Of a stretch of 51,754 nucleotides of DNA, positions 25,098 through 34,000 are shown one piece after another. Position numbers and translations under genes: made by a program. Under the pieces are notes generated by a model. It saw only the letters and a list, made by a program, of their open reading frames with translations, was not told the DNA's origin and did no database searches. How positions within the stretch are numbered: the first letter of the stretch is position 1; the number at the start of each line of letters is the position of its first letter. The stretch spans positions 1-51,754 of the forward strand of contig NZ_NIBG01000029.1 in assembly GCF_002270055.1 (NCBI RefSeq), in the 5' to 3' direction. The DNA comes from Anaeromicrobium sediminis. GTDB lineage: Bacteria; Bacillota; Clostridia; Peptostreptococcales; Thermotaleaceae.

Positions 25098-26129
25098 TTA
25101 TTCATCCCTTGCTAATACACTTTCAAAAAATCTCATTAAATTTAAACCCATAATCTTTTTAATGTCTTCTTCTGAGTATTCTCTCTTTAAAAGTTCTTCT
25201 ATAATTAAAATAATGTCTTCATAACTTTCTAAAGCATCAATTGGTTCTTCTGTTAAAGTTCCATATCTCACTCCTGTTTTACCTAGATCGTTACAAAGGT
25301 CAAAGCCAAATCCTATTTGCTCACAGCCAATAAGGCCTTTCATGTGATCAATATGATCACATATCTTTGAAATATAATCCTCTACCTCAGCTCCTACAAT
25401 AGGTTTTATATTATTAATCCCTATTATTCCTCCAGAAGCTGCAATAGCTTTAATGTGCTCATCTGATAAATTTCTTGTTATATAATTAATAGATCTCGCA
25501 TTTGAATGAGATGCAATAAAAGGTCTTTTGGAAATAGATATGACATCTTCCACACCAGCATCATTTAGATGAGATACATCTACAAACATATTCAATGACT
25601 CCATCTTCTTCACAACATCACAACCAAAGACTGATAACCCACCCTTGGCTAGTTTACCGTCAAATCTAGAACCCTCTCCTACAGCATTCCTTCTAGACCA
25701 AACTAAACCAGCCCCTAGAACACCTAGTCGATTAAAGATTTCAAGAAGGTGAATATCGTCCATAATTGGAGCCAACCCTTCTAAAGACAATATGATGCCT
25801 ATTTTATCAATAGATTGAACTGTCTTTAAGTCATCTAAATCCTTAACAATCATAACAGAATCTGAAACACTTTCCACGTCCTTGTAAATCAAATTAATTT
25901 GATCAAGTGCAATTCTTAAAGCTTTTTCACATAAATAATGGCTATCAACAAATATAGCGGCAACAATAAGCTTAACATTAGTTTTCTTATATATTTCCAA
26001 TAGATGATTTTTAATGATTTCCTTTTCACCTAACTGAGTGCGATTATAAATTACTTCTCCCAAATCATAGTGGGCATCAACGATAAAGTTCTTTTGAAAT
26101 AATGATTCCGCAACTTTTCGAAATAACAT
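25098..26129 (-). CDS. Membrane dipeptidase family protein (peptidase M19)
   Basis: A 343-residue M19 zinc dipeptidase-like protein. Metal ligands are visible: H-x-D near the N-terminus (VDAHYDL), the bridging Glu (LSLEGLAP), His in VDVSHLND, His in ASHSNARS and the late Asp in FGFDLCND. No signal peptide, so it is cytosolic. ATG 26129 has AAGGAGG 4 nt upstream, and a textbook promoter lies 94 nt before the start. M19 enzymes cleave dipeptides, including ones with a C-terminal D-residue. Next to an OCD-family enzyme and a DauR-like regulator, this suggests use of D-amino-acid-containing dipeptides; that is inference. Confidence 0.9.
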   Translation of the reverse strand: MLFRKVAESLFQKNFIVDAHYDLGEVIYNRTQLGEKEIIKNHLLEIYKKTNVKLIVAAIFVDSHYLCEKALRIALDQINLIYKDVESVSDSVMIVKDLDDLKTVQSIDKIGIILSLEGLAPIMDDIHLLEIFNRLGVLGAGLVWSRRNAVGEGSRFDGKLAKGGLSVFGCDVVKKMESLNMFVDVSHLNDAGVEDVISISKRPFIASHSNARSINYITRNLSDEHIKAIAASGGIIGINNIKPIVGAEVEDYISKICDHIDHMKGLIGCEQIGFGFDLCNDLGKTGVRYGTLTEEPIDALESYEDIILIIEELLKREYSEEDIKKIMGLNLMRFFESVLARDE

Positions 26130-26222
26130 AAATCCTCCTTACAAATTATTTTATAGTCTTTAAAAAACCTACATTACATATCTAACTTTTTTTTAGTTCT
26201 CAAAACTTTTTGTCATGTTTTA

Positions 26223-26251
26223 ATCATATAGAATTACCTTTTTTATGTCAA
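26223..26251 (-). promoter_or_regulatory. Strong promoter for the dipeptidase operon
   Basis: Minus strand TTGACA (26246-26251), 17-nt spacer, TATGAT (26223-26228); start expected near 26216. Confidence 0.7.
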
Positions 26252-26330
26252 GATATATCTTCACTGTGACTATCTATGTTCAACAGATTTTCTAAATAAT
26301 TTAAATACCTATTCATATCCAAATCATAAT

Positions 26331-26575
26331 GTATTATTATAGATATACCACTTCCAAACTCAATAAACTCTATCTACTTACAAAGGATCATAACTTAAAA
26401 ATTTTTAAAAGGTGAAATATCAGAACATCCTATGCTGTAAACATTTTTGAACCTTCTATGGTTATTATAATATTCACACTCTATAGTCCGATAGTGACTT
26501 ACCTTATAAACGTTTTTATTTATATGACCGAAGTGAGTTCACATACATTTAGATTGGACATGGCTAATCTATAAA
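26331..26575 (-). mobile_element. Decayed insertion-sequence end (IS3-like transposase remnant), copy B
   Basis: The longer relative of 6213-6375. On the minus strand a 47-codon open stretch (26538 to TAA at 26395) reads THFGHINKNVYKVSHYRT, then ECEYYNNHRRFKNVYS, then ISPFKNF. The order FGHIK ... YYNN-R ... SP is that of IS3-family transposase C-termini, with part of the middle missing. A TGA precedes the stretch, so no protein is expected. Beyond the stop, CAAACTCAATAAA (plus strand) is shared with copy A and may be near the element's end. It occupies the central part of the 632-bp gap between the dipeptidase and ferredoxin genes. Confidence 0.55.
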
Positions 26576-26656
26576 ATCCTTTTTTAAATTTAAATATATA
26601 ATTTTATATGTTGGTATATACTATTAATAGTCTTTCTATACTCTACATTTTTATAA

Positions 26657-26712
26657 GGTTAGGAGATTAGAGTTAAGTATTTGGGATCCATTTTTTTAAA
26701 CTAACAACCATG
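26657..26712. repeat. Degenerate GGTTAAGAG-type repeat
   Basis: GGTTAGGAGATTAGAG (26658-26673) matches the left arms of the two larger palindromic repeats at 34119 and 48999. The right arm (CTAACAACC) is weak. Confidence 0.45.
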
Positions 26713-26761
26713 ATTTTAATTTAACAAATCTACATTTATTTAGGGCAAGGGTGTGTATAGT

Positions 26762-27040
26762 ATGTATATAAAAATCACTTTTTCTAAATCTAATAAAACT
26801 ATAGAAACAATCCCTGGAAGTACATTACTCCAAATGGCAAGGGATAATAATATTTTCATTCCTTCACCTTGTGGGGGTAATGCCATTTGTGGAGGATGTA
26901 GAGTTAGAGTAACAAAAGGAAATGATCTAATGGATGTTAGCGCAGAAGAATACAACAAATTATCTGATGAACAAATAGAAGATAATTGGAGATTAGCTTG
27001 TAGTTATATTCCCAGGGAAGATATAGTAGTTGAAGCTTAA
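26762..27040 (+). CDS. Plant-type [2Fe-2S] ferredoxin domain protein
   Basis: A 92-residue ferredoxin. ATG 26762 (MYIKITFSKSNKTIE) has AAGGG about 10 nt upstream; an in-frame GTG at 26753 is adjacent to that site. The cluster motif is PCGGNAICGGCRVRV plus a distal cysteine in WRLACSYI, i.e. C-x5-C-x2-C ... C. It resembles the N-terminal ferredoxin domain of corrinoid-activation proteins (RACo-like), but the rest of such a protein is absent, so it is a stand-alone electron carrier. It is monocistronic, with a terminator directly after the stop. Confidence 0.88.
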   Translation: MYIKITFSKSNKTIETIPGSTLLQMARDNNIFIPSPCGGNAICGGCRVRVTKGNDLMDVSAEEYNKLSDEQIEDNWRLACSYIPREDIVVEA

Positions 27041-27070
27041 AAAAGCTAATACAAATTGTATTAGCTTTTT
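27040..27070. terminator. Bidirectional terminator between ferredoxin and MATE genes
   Basis: 15-bp stem AAAAAGCTAATACAA (27040-27054) / TTGTATTAGCTTTTT (27056-27070). T tracts are on both strands. Confidence 0.85.
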
Positions 27071-27071
27071 C

Positions 27072-28424
27072 TTAATGTTCTACTACTGTTAAATTTCTTA
27101 TCCACTTCCCAGATTTATATCTCATAAACGATACTATACATTTCACCACTTCTTCTAGGGCTACTAACATGTATACTTCATATATTTTTAGTTTAAACAA
27201 CATAGCTCCTATTAGACAAAGGGGAACTCCTAAAAACCACATGGTAATGAATTCTACCCTTAAAACATACTTGGTGTCTCCTCCACCTCTTAGGATTCCA
27301 ATAATTAGTATTCCTCCTATAAAACGTGCTGGAAGAACTATGGATGTTATTATAATCATGTAATAGGCGTTCATATAAACTTCATTAGATACATTGTAAA
27401 TTCTTAATACATATTTAGATGATATTACTAAAACTATTCCTATCACTACAGATAATACTAATGTAGTTTGGAGTAATTTTTTAGAATAATATCTACTTTT
27501 ATCATAATCCCCTCTACCCACTTCAGTTCCTACAATGGCACAGGCTCCATTGGCAATGGCAAAGAGTACAATTAAGAACATATTTTGTATAGATGTGCAT
27601 ATTTGAACTGCTGCCATGGATCTTGTTCCCATATTTCCATATATGATAGCATATATAACTATACCTAACCCCCAACAAATTTCATTTATTATAACAGGAA
27701 TAGTAACGTCCATAACTCTTTTGAAAAACTTTCTATCAAAATCTATTAAACTCTTAAAGGAAGCCTTAAGTACGTGATTTTTTCCGTATATTAAAATTAT
27801 AATTAAAATCATTTCCACAACCCTAGCTATTAAAGTAGCTACAGCTGCTCCCTTTATACCTAAGGCAGGCATTCCTAAATTACCAAATATAAGACCATAA
27901 TTAAATACTACATTTAATAAAAAGGCAACACTACTACATACCATAGGTAAAACTGTTTGTTGCACTCCCCTGCTTCCAATTCCATAGGATAAGGATATTG
28001 CCGTGAATACATAACTTATACTCACTATAGTTAAATAATCTTTACCTAAAGATATAACTTCATTACTCTTATTAAATACATGTATTATATTTTCACTAAA
28101 GAAAGTTCCCCCTATTAAAAATATAACACTAGTACTTATACCTAATGCCAAAGATACTCCTAATACCTTCCTTATACTTTTAGTATCTTCCTTCCCCCAA
28201 AACTGGGCTATTAAAACATTACATCCAGAACAGATACCCATTATGAGTAAATTAAACATAAAAAAGTATTGGTTTGAAATACCCAACGCGGCTACTGCTT
28301 CCTCTCCTAATTTCCCTATCATAAAGCTATCCATCATGTTTACAGAGGAAGTTATAAAATACTGAATCATAATGGGAAAGGCCACCTTCACCAACAGCTT
28401 ATAAAAGGATTTTGAATCACTCAT
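27072..28424 (-). CDS. MATE family multidrug/sodium efflux transporter
   Basis: A 450-residue, 12-helix MATE transporter. ATG 28424 (MSDSKSFYKLLVKVAFPIM) has GTAGGTG 6 nt upstream; a longer in-frame form to 28502 would run through a terminator-like hairpin and has no ribosome site. Features: FPIMIQYFITSSVNMMDSFMIGKLG in TM1, AALGISNQYFF in TM2, the second half starting near VTIPVIINEICWGLG. These antiporters export drugs or metabolites in exchange for Na+ or H+. The leader carries a promoter and an intrinsic-terminator-like hairpin, suggesting attenuation. Confidence 0.95.
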   Translation of the reverse strand: MSDSKSFYKLLVKVAFPIMIQYFITSSVNMMDSFMIGKLGEEAVAALGISNQYFFMFNLLIMGICSGCNVLIAQFWGKEDTKSIRKVLGVSLALGISTSVIFLIGGTFFSENIIHVFNKSNEVISLGKDYLTIVSISYVFTAISLSYGIGSRGVQQTVLPMVCSSVAFLLNVVFNYGLIFGNLGMPALGIKGAAVATLIARVVEMILIIILIYGKNHVLKASFKSLIDFDRKFFKRVMDVTIPVIINEICWGLGIVIYAIIYGNMGTRSMAAVQICTSIQNMFLIVLFAIANGACAIVGTEVGRGDYDKSRYYSKKLLQTTLVLSVVIGIVLVISSKYVLRIYNVSNEVYMNAYYMIIITSIVLPARFIGGILIIGILRGGGDTKYVLRVEFITMWFLGVPLCLIGAMLFKLKIYEVYMLVALEEVVKCIVSFMRYKSGKWIRNLTVVEH

Positions 28425-28459
28425 ATTATCACCTACTTCAAAATTTTTCCAAAACAAAA

Positions 28460-28493
28460 AAGCACTATAAAACTCGAAAGTTTTATAGTGCTT
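28460..28493 (-). terminator. Attenuator-like hairpin in the MATE leader
   Basis: 15-bp perfect stem AAGCACTATAAAACT / AGTTTTATAGTGCTT with a 4-nt loop, followed on the minus strand by TTTTTTGTTTT. It lies between the MATE promoter and start codon, and no other minus-strand gene lies upstream, so it would stop transcription before MATE unless disrupted. Confidence 0.75.
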
Positions 28494-28523
28494 ATCAATC
28501 ACCCTTAGTGGATATTTTTTTAC

Positions 28524-28552
28524 ATATTACCATAAATTCTAATTGTACTCAA
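28524..28552 (-). promoter_or_regulatory. Promoter for the MATE gene
   Basis: Minus strand TTGAGT (28547-28552), 17-nt spacer, TAATAT (28524-28529). The transcript would begin about 25 nt before the attenuator hairpin. Confidence 0.6.
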
Positions 28553-28666
28553 CCACTATTTTTCCATTACAATATTTTTAATATAAACTTTTTTCATAAT
28601 TTACTAATAATTTACATGGTACTTTACTTTTTATTAGGGTATATATTAATTAAAGGGGGAATTCTT

Positions 28667-31039
28667 ATGAATAATAAGTATAAAATATCTATAGAAAATC
28701 TAAAAAACACATGTAATTTAGACTCTATTAAATTTACTACCACAAAAGACTTAATTCCCTTAGGCCATGAAATTATAGGTCAAAAGAGAGCTTCTGAAGC
28801 TATACAGTTTGGCCTTTCAGTAAAAAATAAAGGTTACAATATTTTTGTGGCCGGCGAAAGTGGTACTGGTCGAAATAGTTACGTGAAACATATTGCAAAT
28901 GAATTTTCAAAGAAACTTCCTACCCCTGATGATTGGATTTATGTATATAACTTTAAAAATCCATACACTCCAATTAGCATTAATTTGAAAGCTGGTTTAG
29001 GAAAAGATTTTTCAAAGGATATGGAAAATACCATAACATTACTAAAAAGAGATATAAAAAAGGTATTTCATTCTAAAGAATATCAAAGAGCAAAAAATAG
29101 CATATCTAAAGAATATGAAGACTATGTAAACAAACTAATAGAAGAATTAAATACTATAGGAAAAGAATATGAATTTGCCTTTATTAATTCAGATCGAGGC
29201 ATACTAAGTTTACCTCTGAAAGATAATGAACCTATGAATGAAGAAGACATAAATAAACTCTCCGATGAAGAAATTGAAGATATAAAAATAAAATCTGATA
29301 AACTAGCCATAGAAACTACGGATATATTCAATGATTTAAAAAATAAGGATGCCTATATAAAATTAAAATTCAAGCAATTAGATAAGGATACAGTAAGTAA
29401 TTTAATTGATTTTTACCTAACTCCTTTAAAAGAAAAATATTCCTTTTCTCAAAAGACTATAGAGTATTTTAATATGTTATCTGAAGATATATTAAAAAAC
29501 ATATCAATGTTTAAAACAGATAAACAACCAGAAGGATTCGAAGATTTTTTCCTTAGATATAAAGTAAACTTATTTATTGATAATTCTTGTTTAAATAAGG
29601 CACCTGTAGTATTTGAATCAAATTCCACTTATCATAACTTATTAGGAAGTATTGAATATAAAAATGAAATGGGAATTATGAGAACAGACTTTACTCAAAT
29701 AAAACCAGGGACCATACATGAGGCTAATGGAGGATATTTAGTTCTTCAAGCTAAAGATATATTATCTAATTCCATAACTTGGACTAGCCTTAAAAGAATG
29801 TTAATTAATAATGAATCTATCATAGGTGATTTAAACAAACAATTAAATTATATTGTTGCAGGAACTTTAAAACCTGAGCCGATTCCTTTAAATTTAAAAG
29901 TTATCATAATTGGAAGTCACTATGCTTATAACACTTTATACTCCTATGATGAAGACTTTAGAAAATTATTTAAAATAATGGCAGACTACGATACTCAAAT
30001 GATACGAAATAAAGATAATTCAATTAAAATGGCCCGTTTCATAGGTGCCCATTGCGAAGAAAAGAACTTACGTCATTTTACTAAAAAGGCTGTAGAAAAG
30101 GTTATTGAACACTGTTCTCGCCTTGCAGATCATAAACAAAAATTAAGTGCTAAATTTAATTCAATAGCTGAAATCATATATGAAGCAAATACTTGGGCTG
30201 AATTTGATAGTAGTCCTATAGTTGAAAAATCCCATGTTAAAAAGGCCATTGAACAAAAAATGTACAGAAATGGAATTTATGAAGAGAAGATATTTGAAAT
30301 GTTTGAAGCAGAAGACATTTTATTAAACGTAGATGGCAGACGAGTAGGAGAGATAAATGGATTAGCAGTTATAGGAGTAGGTGAATATTCCTTTGGTAAA
30401 CCTAGCAAAATTACCGTATCCACCTATCGTGGCCGTGCTGGAATCATTAATATCGAAAGGGAAGTAAAGTCTAGTGGTAGTATTCATGATAAGGGTGTCA
30501 TGATAATAAGTGGATACCTTGGACATAAATATGCACAAGATAAACCTTTAGCCATATCTGCCAGTATAGTATTTGAGCAATTATACTCTGGAGTAGATGG
30601 AGATAGTGCATCCTCTACAGAATTATATGCCATACTATCCAGCATATCAGGAATACCTATTAAACAATCTATAGCCGTAACAGGCTCCGTAAATCAAAGG
30701 GGAGAAATCCAACCTATTGGTGGAGTTAATGAAAAAATTGAAGGTTTCTATAAGATATGTAAATTAAAAGGCTTAACAGGAGAACAGGGAGTTATGATTC
30801 CCCATCAAAATGTTAAAAATCTAATGCTTTCCGATGAAGTAGTTGAAGCTGTAGAAAACGGAATGTTCCACATTTATTCAGTTAGAACTATCAATGAAGG
30901 TATTGAAATACTAACAGATGTGGAAGCTGGAACACTAAATAATTTTGATGAATACCCTGAAGGTTCTATTCATTATTTAGTTAATGAAAAGCTATCAGAA
31001 TTGGCAGAGGCAGAAACATGCAAAACAACAGAGGCCTAA
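28667..31039 (+). CDS. Lon-type ATP-dependent protease (LonB-like, COG1067 family)
   Basis: A 790-residue AAA+ protease. ATG 28667 (MNNKYKISIENLKN) has AAAGGGGG 6 nt upstream; the upstream open frame is not translated. The Walker A region is GESGTGRNS (about 63-71), with Arg instead of the usual Lys, as commonly seen in this family. A long helical insertion (about 120-300) follows, then the second half of the ATPase (GTIHEANGGYLVL) and the C-terminal Lon protease domain. Catalytic dyad Ser647 (VDGDSASS) and Lys690 (GGVNEKIEGF) are 43 residues apart, exactly the Lon spacing. It degrades misfolded or regulatory proteins. It is monocistronic, divergent from the MATE gene, with its own terminator. 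Confidence 0.93.
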   Translation: MNNKYKISIENLKNTCNLDSIKFTTTKDLIPLGHEIIGQKRASEAIQFGLSVKNKGYNIFVAGESGTGRNSYVKHIANEFSKKLPTPDDWIYVYNFKNPYTPISINLKAGLGKDFSKDMENTITLLKRDIKKVFHSKEYQRAKNSISKEYEDYVNKLIEELNTIGKEYEFAFINSDRGILSLPLKDNEPMNEEDINKLSDEEIEDIKIKSDKLAIETTDIFNDLKNKDAYIKLKFKQLDKDTVSNLIDFYLTPLKEKYSFSQKTIEYFNMLSEDILKNISMFKTDKQPEGFEDFFLRYKVNLFIDNSCLNKAPVVFESNSTYHNLLGSIEYKNEMGIMRTDFTQIKPGTIHEANGGYLVLQAKDILSNSITWTSLKRMLINNESIIGDLNKQLNYIVAGTLKPEPIPLNLKVIIIGSHYAYNTLYSYDEDFRKLFKIMADYDTQMIRNKDNSIKMARFIGAHCEEKNLRHFTKKAVEKVIEHCSRLADHKQKLSAKFNSIAEIIYEANTWAEFDSSPIVEKSHVKKAIEQKMYRNGIYEEKIFEMFEAEDILLNVDGRRVGEINGLAVIGVGEYSFGKPSKITVSTYRGRAGIINIEREVKSSGSIHDKGVMIISGYLGHKYAQDKPLAISASIVFEQLYSGVDGDSASSTELYAILSSISGIPIKQSIAVTGSVNQRGEIQPIGGVNEKIEGFYKICKLKGLTGEQGVMIPHQNVKNLMLSDEVVEAVENGMFHIYSVRTINEGIEILTDVEAGTLNNFDEYPEGSIHYLVNEKLSELAEAETCKTTEA

Positions 31040-31045
31040 ACTTTA

Positions 31046-31075
31046 AAAAACCATGATAAATTTATCATGGTTTTT
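31046..31075 (+). terminator. Terminator of the Lon-type protease gene
   Basis: 15-bp palindromic arms AAAAACCATGATAAA / TTTATCATGGTTTTT followed by GTTTT. Confidence 0.85.
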
Positions 31076-31094
31076 GTTTTGTACATGTTATTTA

Positions 31095-31715
31095 TTATCT
31101 ATTTTTAGTTTTAGTACCTCTGTTTAAAAATTCATCTGCTTGTTCCCTAGTAATAGCTCCCTCTGCTACTAATTCCTCTAATCTAGCCTGCCTTTCTTCT
31201 GGAGTTAAGTTTTTAACTTCCTGTAATGCTTCACTAGCCTTTATCTTAACTAATATTGCATTGGCTCTTTCTCTAGTGATCTTTCCCTCAGCCACTAATT
31301 GGTCTAATCTAGCTTCTCTCTGTTCTGGGGTTAAACTTTTAACTTCATTTAATATTTCACCATCTATAATCTTTGCTATCATTTGATCTGCTTTTTCTCT
31401 AGTGATCTTTCCTTCTGCCACTAACTGATCTATTTTAACAGTTCTTTCTTCTGGAGTAAGATTTTTTATTTCTTCATAGTAAGATACTTCATTTACTCTA
31501 CTTAAAATCTCATCAGCTTCCTCTCTAGTAATTCTGCCTTCCGCCACTAAAGATTCTATTCTTTCTTTAATTGAATCCACATTAAATTCCTTTTGTCCCG
31601 CTGGTGCTACCTTAGTTACAGGTCTTCTCTGTTGCATTTGAGTACTATCCGCAAATACAGCTACCCCTGATAATAATGTTGCTCCTATCAATAATGTACT
31701 GATTAATTTTTTCAT
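31095..31715 (-). CDS. Secreted repeat protein (DUF2680-like)
   Basis: A 206-residue protein with a signal peptide (MKKLISTLLIGATLLSGVAVFADS, cleavage after FAD or FA). Four helical repeats of about 41 residues follow, each with LVAEGKITREKAD and then a LTPEERxxRLDQ helix (VNEV/ LNEV/ LQEV variants). The L-EGKITxEQAD helix pair is characteristic of DUF2680, common in clostridial secreted proteins of unknown role. Repeats are close enough to suggest recent internal duplication. ATG 31715 has an AAAGGAGC site. Single-gene unit; no enzymatic residues are seen. Confidence 0.75.
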   Translation of the reverse strand: MKKLISTLLIGATLLSGVAVFADSTQMQQRRPVTKVAPAGQKEFNVDSIKERIESLVAEGRITREEADEILSRVNEVSYYEEIKNLTPEERTVKIDQLVAEGKITREKADQMIAKIIDGEILNEVKSLTPEQREARLDQLVAEGKITRERANAILVKIKASEALQEVKNLTPEERQARLEELVAEGAITREQADEFLNRGTKTKNR

Positions 31716-31866
31716 GTTTACACAGCTCCTTTTTCCTTCTCCTATTTTTCCATTTTGCCAATCTATGTTATTAATTATAGAATTTAATTGTGATGTTTTT
31801 ATGTGGTTTCTTTGAAAGTTTGTGGAATTATTTCCATATAAATATTATAGTTTCTAAAAATAGAAA

Positions 31867-31889
31867 AAACAGAGAGTTAAACCTCTGCT
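31867..31889 (-). terminator. Weak terminator after the LysM amidase
   Basis: Minus strand CAGAG...CTCTG stem followed by TTTTTTC. The stem is short, so support is moderate. Confidence 0.45.
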
Positions 31890-31913
31890 TCATCTAATAT
31901 GTCACCTTCTTTT

Positions 31914-32498
31914 TTATATAATTTTTAATATTTGATTAGGGTAAATCAAGCTATCCTTTAGTCCGTTAAGCTCCATGAGTCTTAGAACTGTTAAATTATA
32001 ATGTCTTGCTATAGACCACAGAGTATCTCCAGCCTTAACTATATAGTTATCAAACATTCTTAATACCCTCTGCCTTACTTTCATTAAAGGAAAGTTTAGT
32101 CCAGGACAGCTTGTGCTTTTCAATTCTCCATGGCCTTTTATAGTACTTATACTGTATTTGTCACATAAGCACTGGCATAATCCTATAAGAGCATCTAATT
32201 GAATCTTATTTACTTCTTCTAATTGAAAGTTTCCTTGTAAGCATATTCCTAAAGAAACCTTGTTGTAATCTTTGCAATGTGCTCCTATACTATTTTCAGG
32301 TCTACCTTTGTGAATTTGTCCATCTTTTCCTATGTAAAAGTGATAGCCAATTCCACTCCATCCATTTTGTTTATGCCATCTATGTACATCCAATACATTA
32401 GCACTTGCATGTGCTGCATGATGTATCACTATCATAGAAGGTTTATTTAACTTTTTAAGCTTATTTTTAAAATTTAAATCATGTTCTATAAAGTTCAT
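31914..32498 (-). CDS. N-acetylmuramoyl-L-alanine amidase with C-terminal LysM
   Basis: A 194-residue peptidoglycan hydrolase. ATG 32498 (MNFIEHDLNFKNKLKK) is about 10 nt after AAAGGA; the GTG at 32507 is only 1 nt from it. The amidase_2/PGRP domain (about 20-140) has zinc ligands in IVIHHAAH and in KGHGELKSTSCPG (His and Cys), with WHKQNGWSGIGYHFYIGKDG between them. The C-terminal LysM (about 148-193) has YIVKAGDTLWSIARHYNL...IYPNQILKI. No signal peptide is visible, which is like phage endolysins, yet no other phage genes are near except a possible holin-like protein at 34302. Spore or cell-wall turnover is equally possible. Confidence 0.9.
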   Translation of the reverse strand: MNFIEHDLNFKNKLKKLNKPSMIVIHHAAHASANVLDVHRWHKQNGWSGIGYHFYIGKDGQIHKGRPENSIGAHCKDYNKVSLGICLQGNFQLEEVNKIQLDALIGLCQCLCDKYSISTIKGHGELKSTSCPGLNFPLMKVRQRVLRMFDNYIVKAGDTLWSIARHYNLTVLRLMELNGLKDSLIYPNQILKII

Positions 32499-32507
32499 TT
32501 TGCTCAC

Positions 32508-32781
32508 ATCCTTTAAATTTATATGATGAGAAATTCTTTAACCAGTTAATCACTTGTTACTATATACAAACAAAATTTTGTTCATGAAAAACGTCTTTAA
32601 TAAATAGGTAGATAAAAACAGGTAGATTTGACAAAAAATTTTGAAAAATCATTTTATATCTGTTTTTCTCTATGATTTCCATTATGCCTATACCCTTAAC
32701 TATATTGAGAAGTTATAATCGATTATTTTATTCTCACTATATAAAGAGACATTCTATTCTAAAAAGTAAACCTACCATAAA
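32508..32781. other. Gap between amidase gene and MFS terminator
   Basis: No reading frame. AGGTAGAT occurs twice (about 32605 and 32621), just before TTGACA (about 32628), and may mark an operator/promoter, but no plus-strand gene follows. Otherwise nothing is supported. Confidence 0.4.
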
Positions 32782-32826
32782 AAATAGAGGTATTAGTATG
32801 TAAATAAAATACTAACACCTCTATTT
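32782..32826 (-). terminator. Terminator of the MFS gene
   Basis: 18-bp stem (32782-32799 / 32809-32826) with one A-C mismatch on the plus strand that becomes a G-U pair in the minus-strand RNA, showing it serves the MFS gene. Confidence 0.8.
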
Positions 32827-32842
32827 ATGTATATCTTTTCAA

Positions 32843-34000
32843 TTAAATTTTATCTTCCTTTACAACATTATCTCTTGGATAAAACATCATCAACAGTATC
32901 ATCACTACTACTAAGAATATTCCATTCCCTAAAAATACATTTCTCACTCCAAATGCATCTGATAAATATCCTCCTAATTGATTACCTATTATGCCAGATA
33001 TTCCGGCTGCACTACTTAGAGATACTAGAGATTGCCCAGAAGCTCTCAGTTCTTTAGGCACATTGTTGTAAATATAATTTATCATTACGTAAGTAAATAC
33101 TATAAATCCCCAACCATGAAGACCTTGAAGTAATATGGCTATATAAGGGTTAAAGTTAAAACTCATAATTATCCATCTAGCACTAGTAATCACTAGACCA
33201 CTCATCATAAGTTTGTAAGGTCCCATCTTTTTTAATATATATTTAGACTTTAACAGAAAAGGAATTTCCATAAAAGCCGCCATAAAAAACGCTAATCCCA
33301 TTAATAAACTATCTTGAGTAAGTTCATTAAAATAAATAGAGAAAAAGGAATTATAAAAAGCTATAGTTATAAAAATCATAGCATTAAAACATAATACTAT
33401 TCTAATGTTTTTATTTTTTAGCAATAAAGCTATATTACCTTTATTCTTTTTAGTTCCATGCCCTTCTACCTTTGGCAAACTACTTAAAACGCATATGGAC
33501 AATATAATCATTATTACATAAGCTACAAATACATAATCTAATTTTATAGATGCAATTTTTCCTGCAACAATAGCAAAAACACTAAAACCTAGAGTTCCTC
33601 CTAGTCTTATCTTTCCATAATCTAAATTGTTCTTATCTGCTACTTCTAACGTTATGGTATCTCCTAAAAATATTAGTGCACAATTAAAAAAGGCAAATAA
33701 TCCATAAAGAATATATAAAGAATACTCATTGTCCATTTTACTAAATGTAAACATGGCAATGGCAGAACAAATTAAAATCAATCTAAGTATATTATTTTTA
33801 CTTTTGCTTTTATCTGTTATGTTAGCCCAAAAAGGCATAGCACCTATTCCTATTATTTGAGCCAATGATAAAAGTATCCCTATCTTTGTTTGAGTGAATC
33901 CCTTATTTTTTAAAAATATAGGAATAAACAAATTAAACATAGGAAGACTTCCAAAATACACGAAATAATAAGCGAAAAATCTAACTGCAAGTTTATTCAT
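32843..34000 (-). CDS. MFS transporter (MFS_1-like)
   Basis: A 385-residue, 12-helix major facilitator. Features: N-terminal FYIFLFxxGxxxPxF-like pattern (YFVYFGSLPMFNLFIPIFL), GFTQTKIGILLSLAQIIG and PFWANITDKSKSK between TM2 and TM3 (motif A equivalent). The arrangement is that of the MFS_1-like/HcaT-type group, which includes LacY-like sugar and aromatic-acid permeases; the substrate is not identifiable. ATG 34000 has GGAGG 7 nt upstream. It is monocistronic, with a strong terminator, and has no metabolic neighbour to suggest a substrate. Confidence 0.9.
   Translation of the reverse strand: MNKLAVRFFAYYFVYFGSLPMFNLFIPIFLKNKGFTQTKIGILLSLAQIIGIGAMPFWANITDKSKSKNNILRLILICSAIAMFTFSKMDNEYSLYILYGLFAFFNCALIFLGDTITLEVADKNNLDYGKIRLGGTLGFSVFAIVAGKIASIKLDYVFVAYVIMIILSICVLSSLPKVEGHGTKKNKGNIALLLKNKNIRIVLCFNAMIFITIAFYNSFFSIYFNELTQDSLLMGLAFFMAAFMEIPFLLKSKYILKKMGPYKLMMSGLVITSARWIIMSFNFNPYIAILLQGLHGWGFIVFTYVMINYIYNNVPKELRASGQSLVSLSSAAGISGIIGNQLGGYLSDAFGVRNVFLGNGIFLVVVMILLMMFYPRDNVVKEDKI

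Noticed and set aside
28430-28490. N-terminal extension of the MATE protein upstream of 28424
   Set aside because: It would be encoded by the attenuator hairpin, lacks a ribosome site and does not match the family start.
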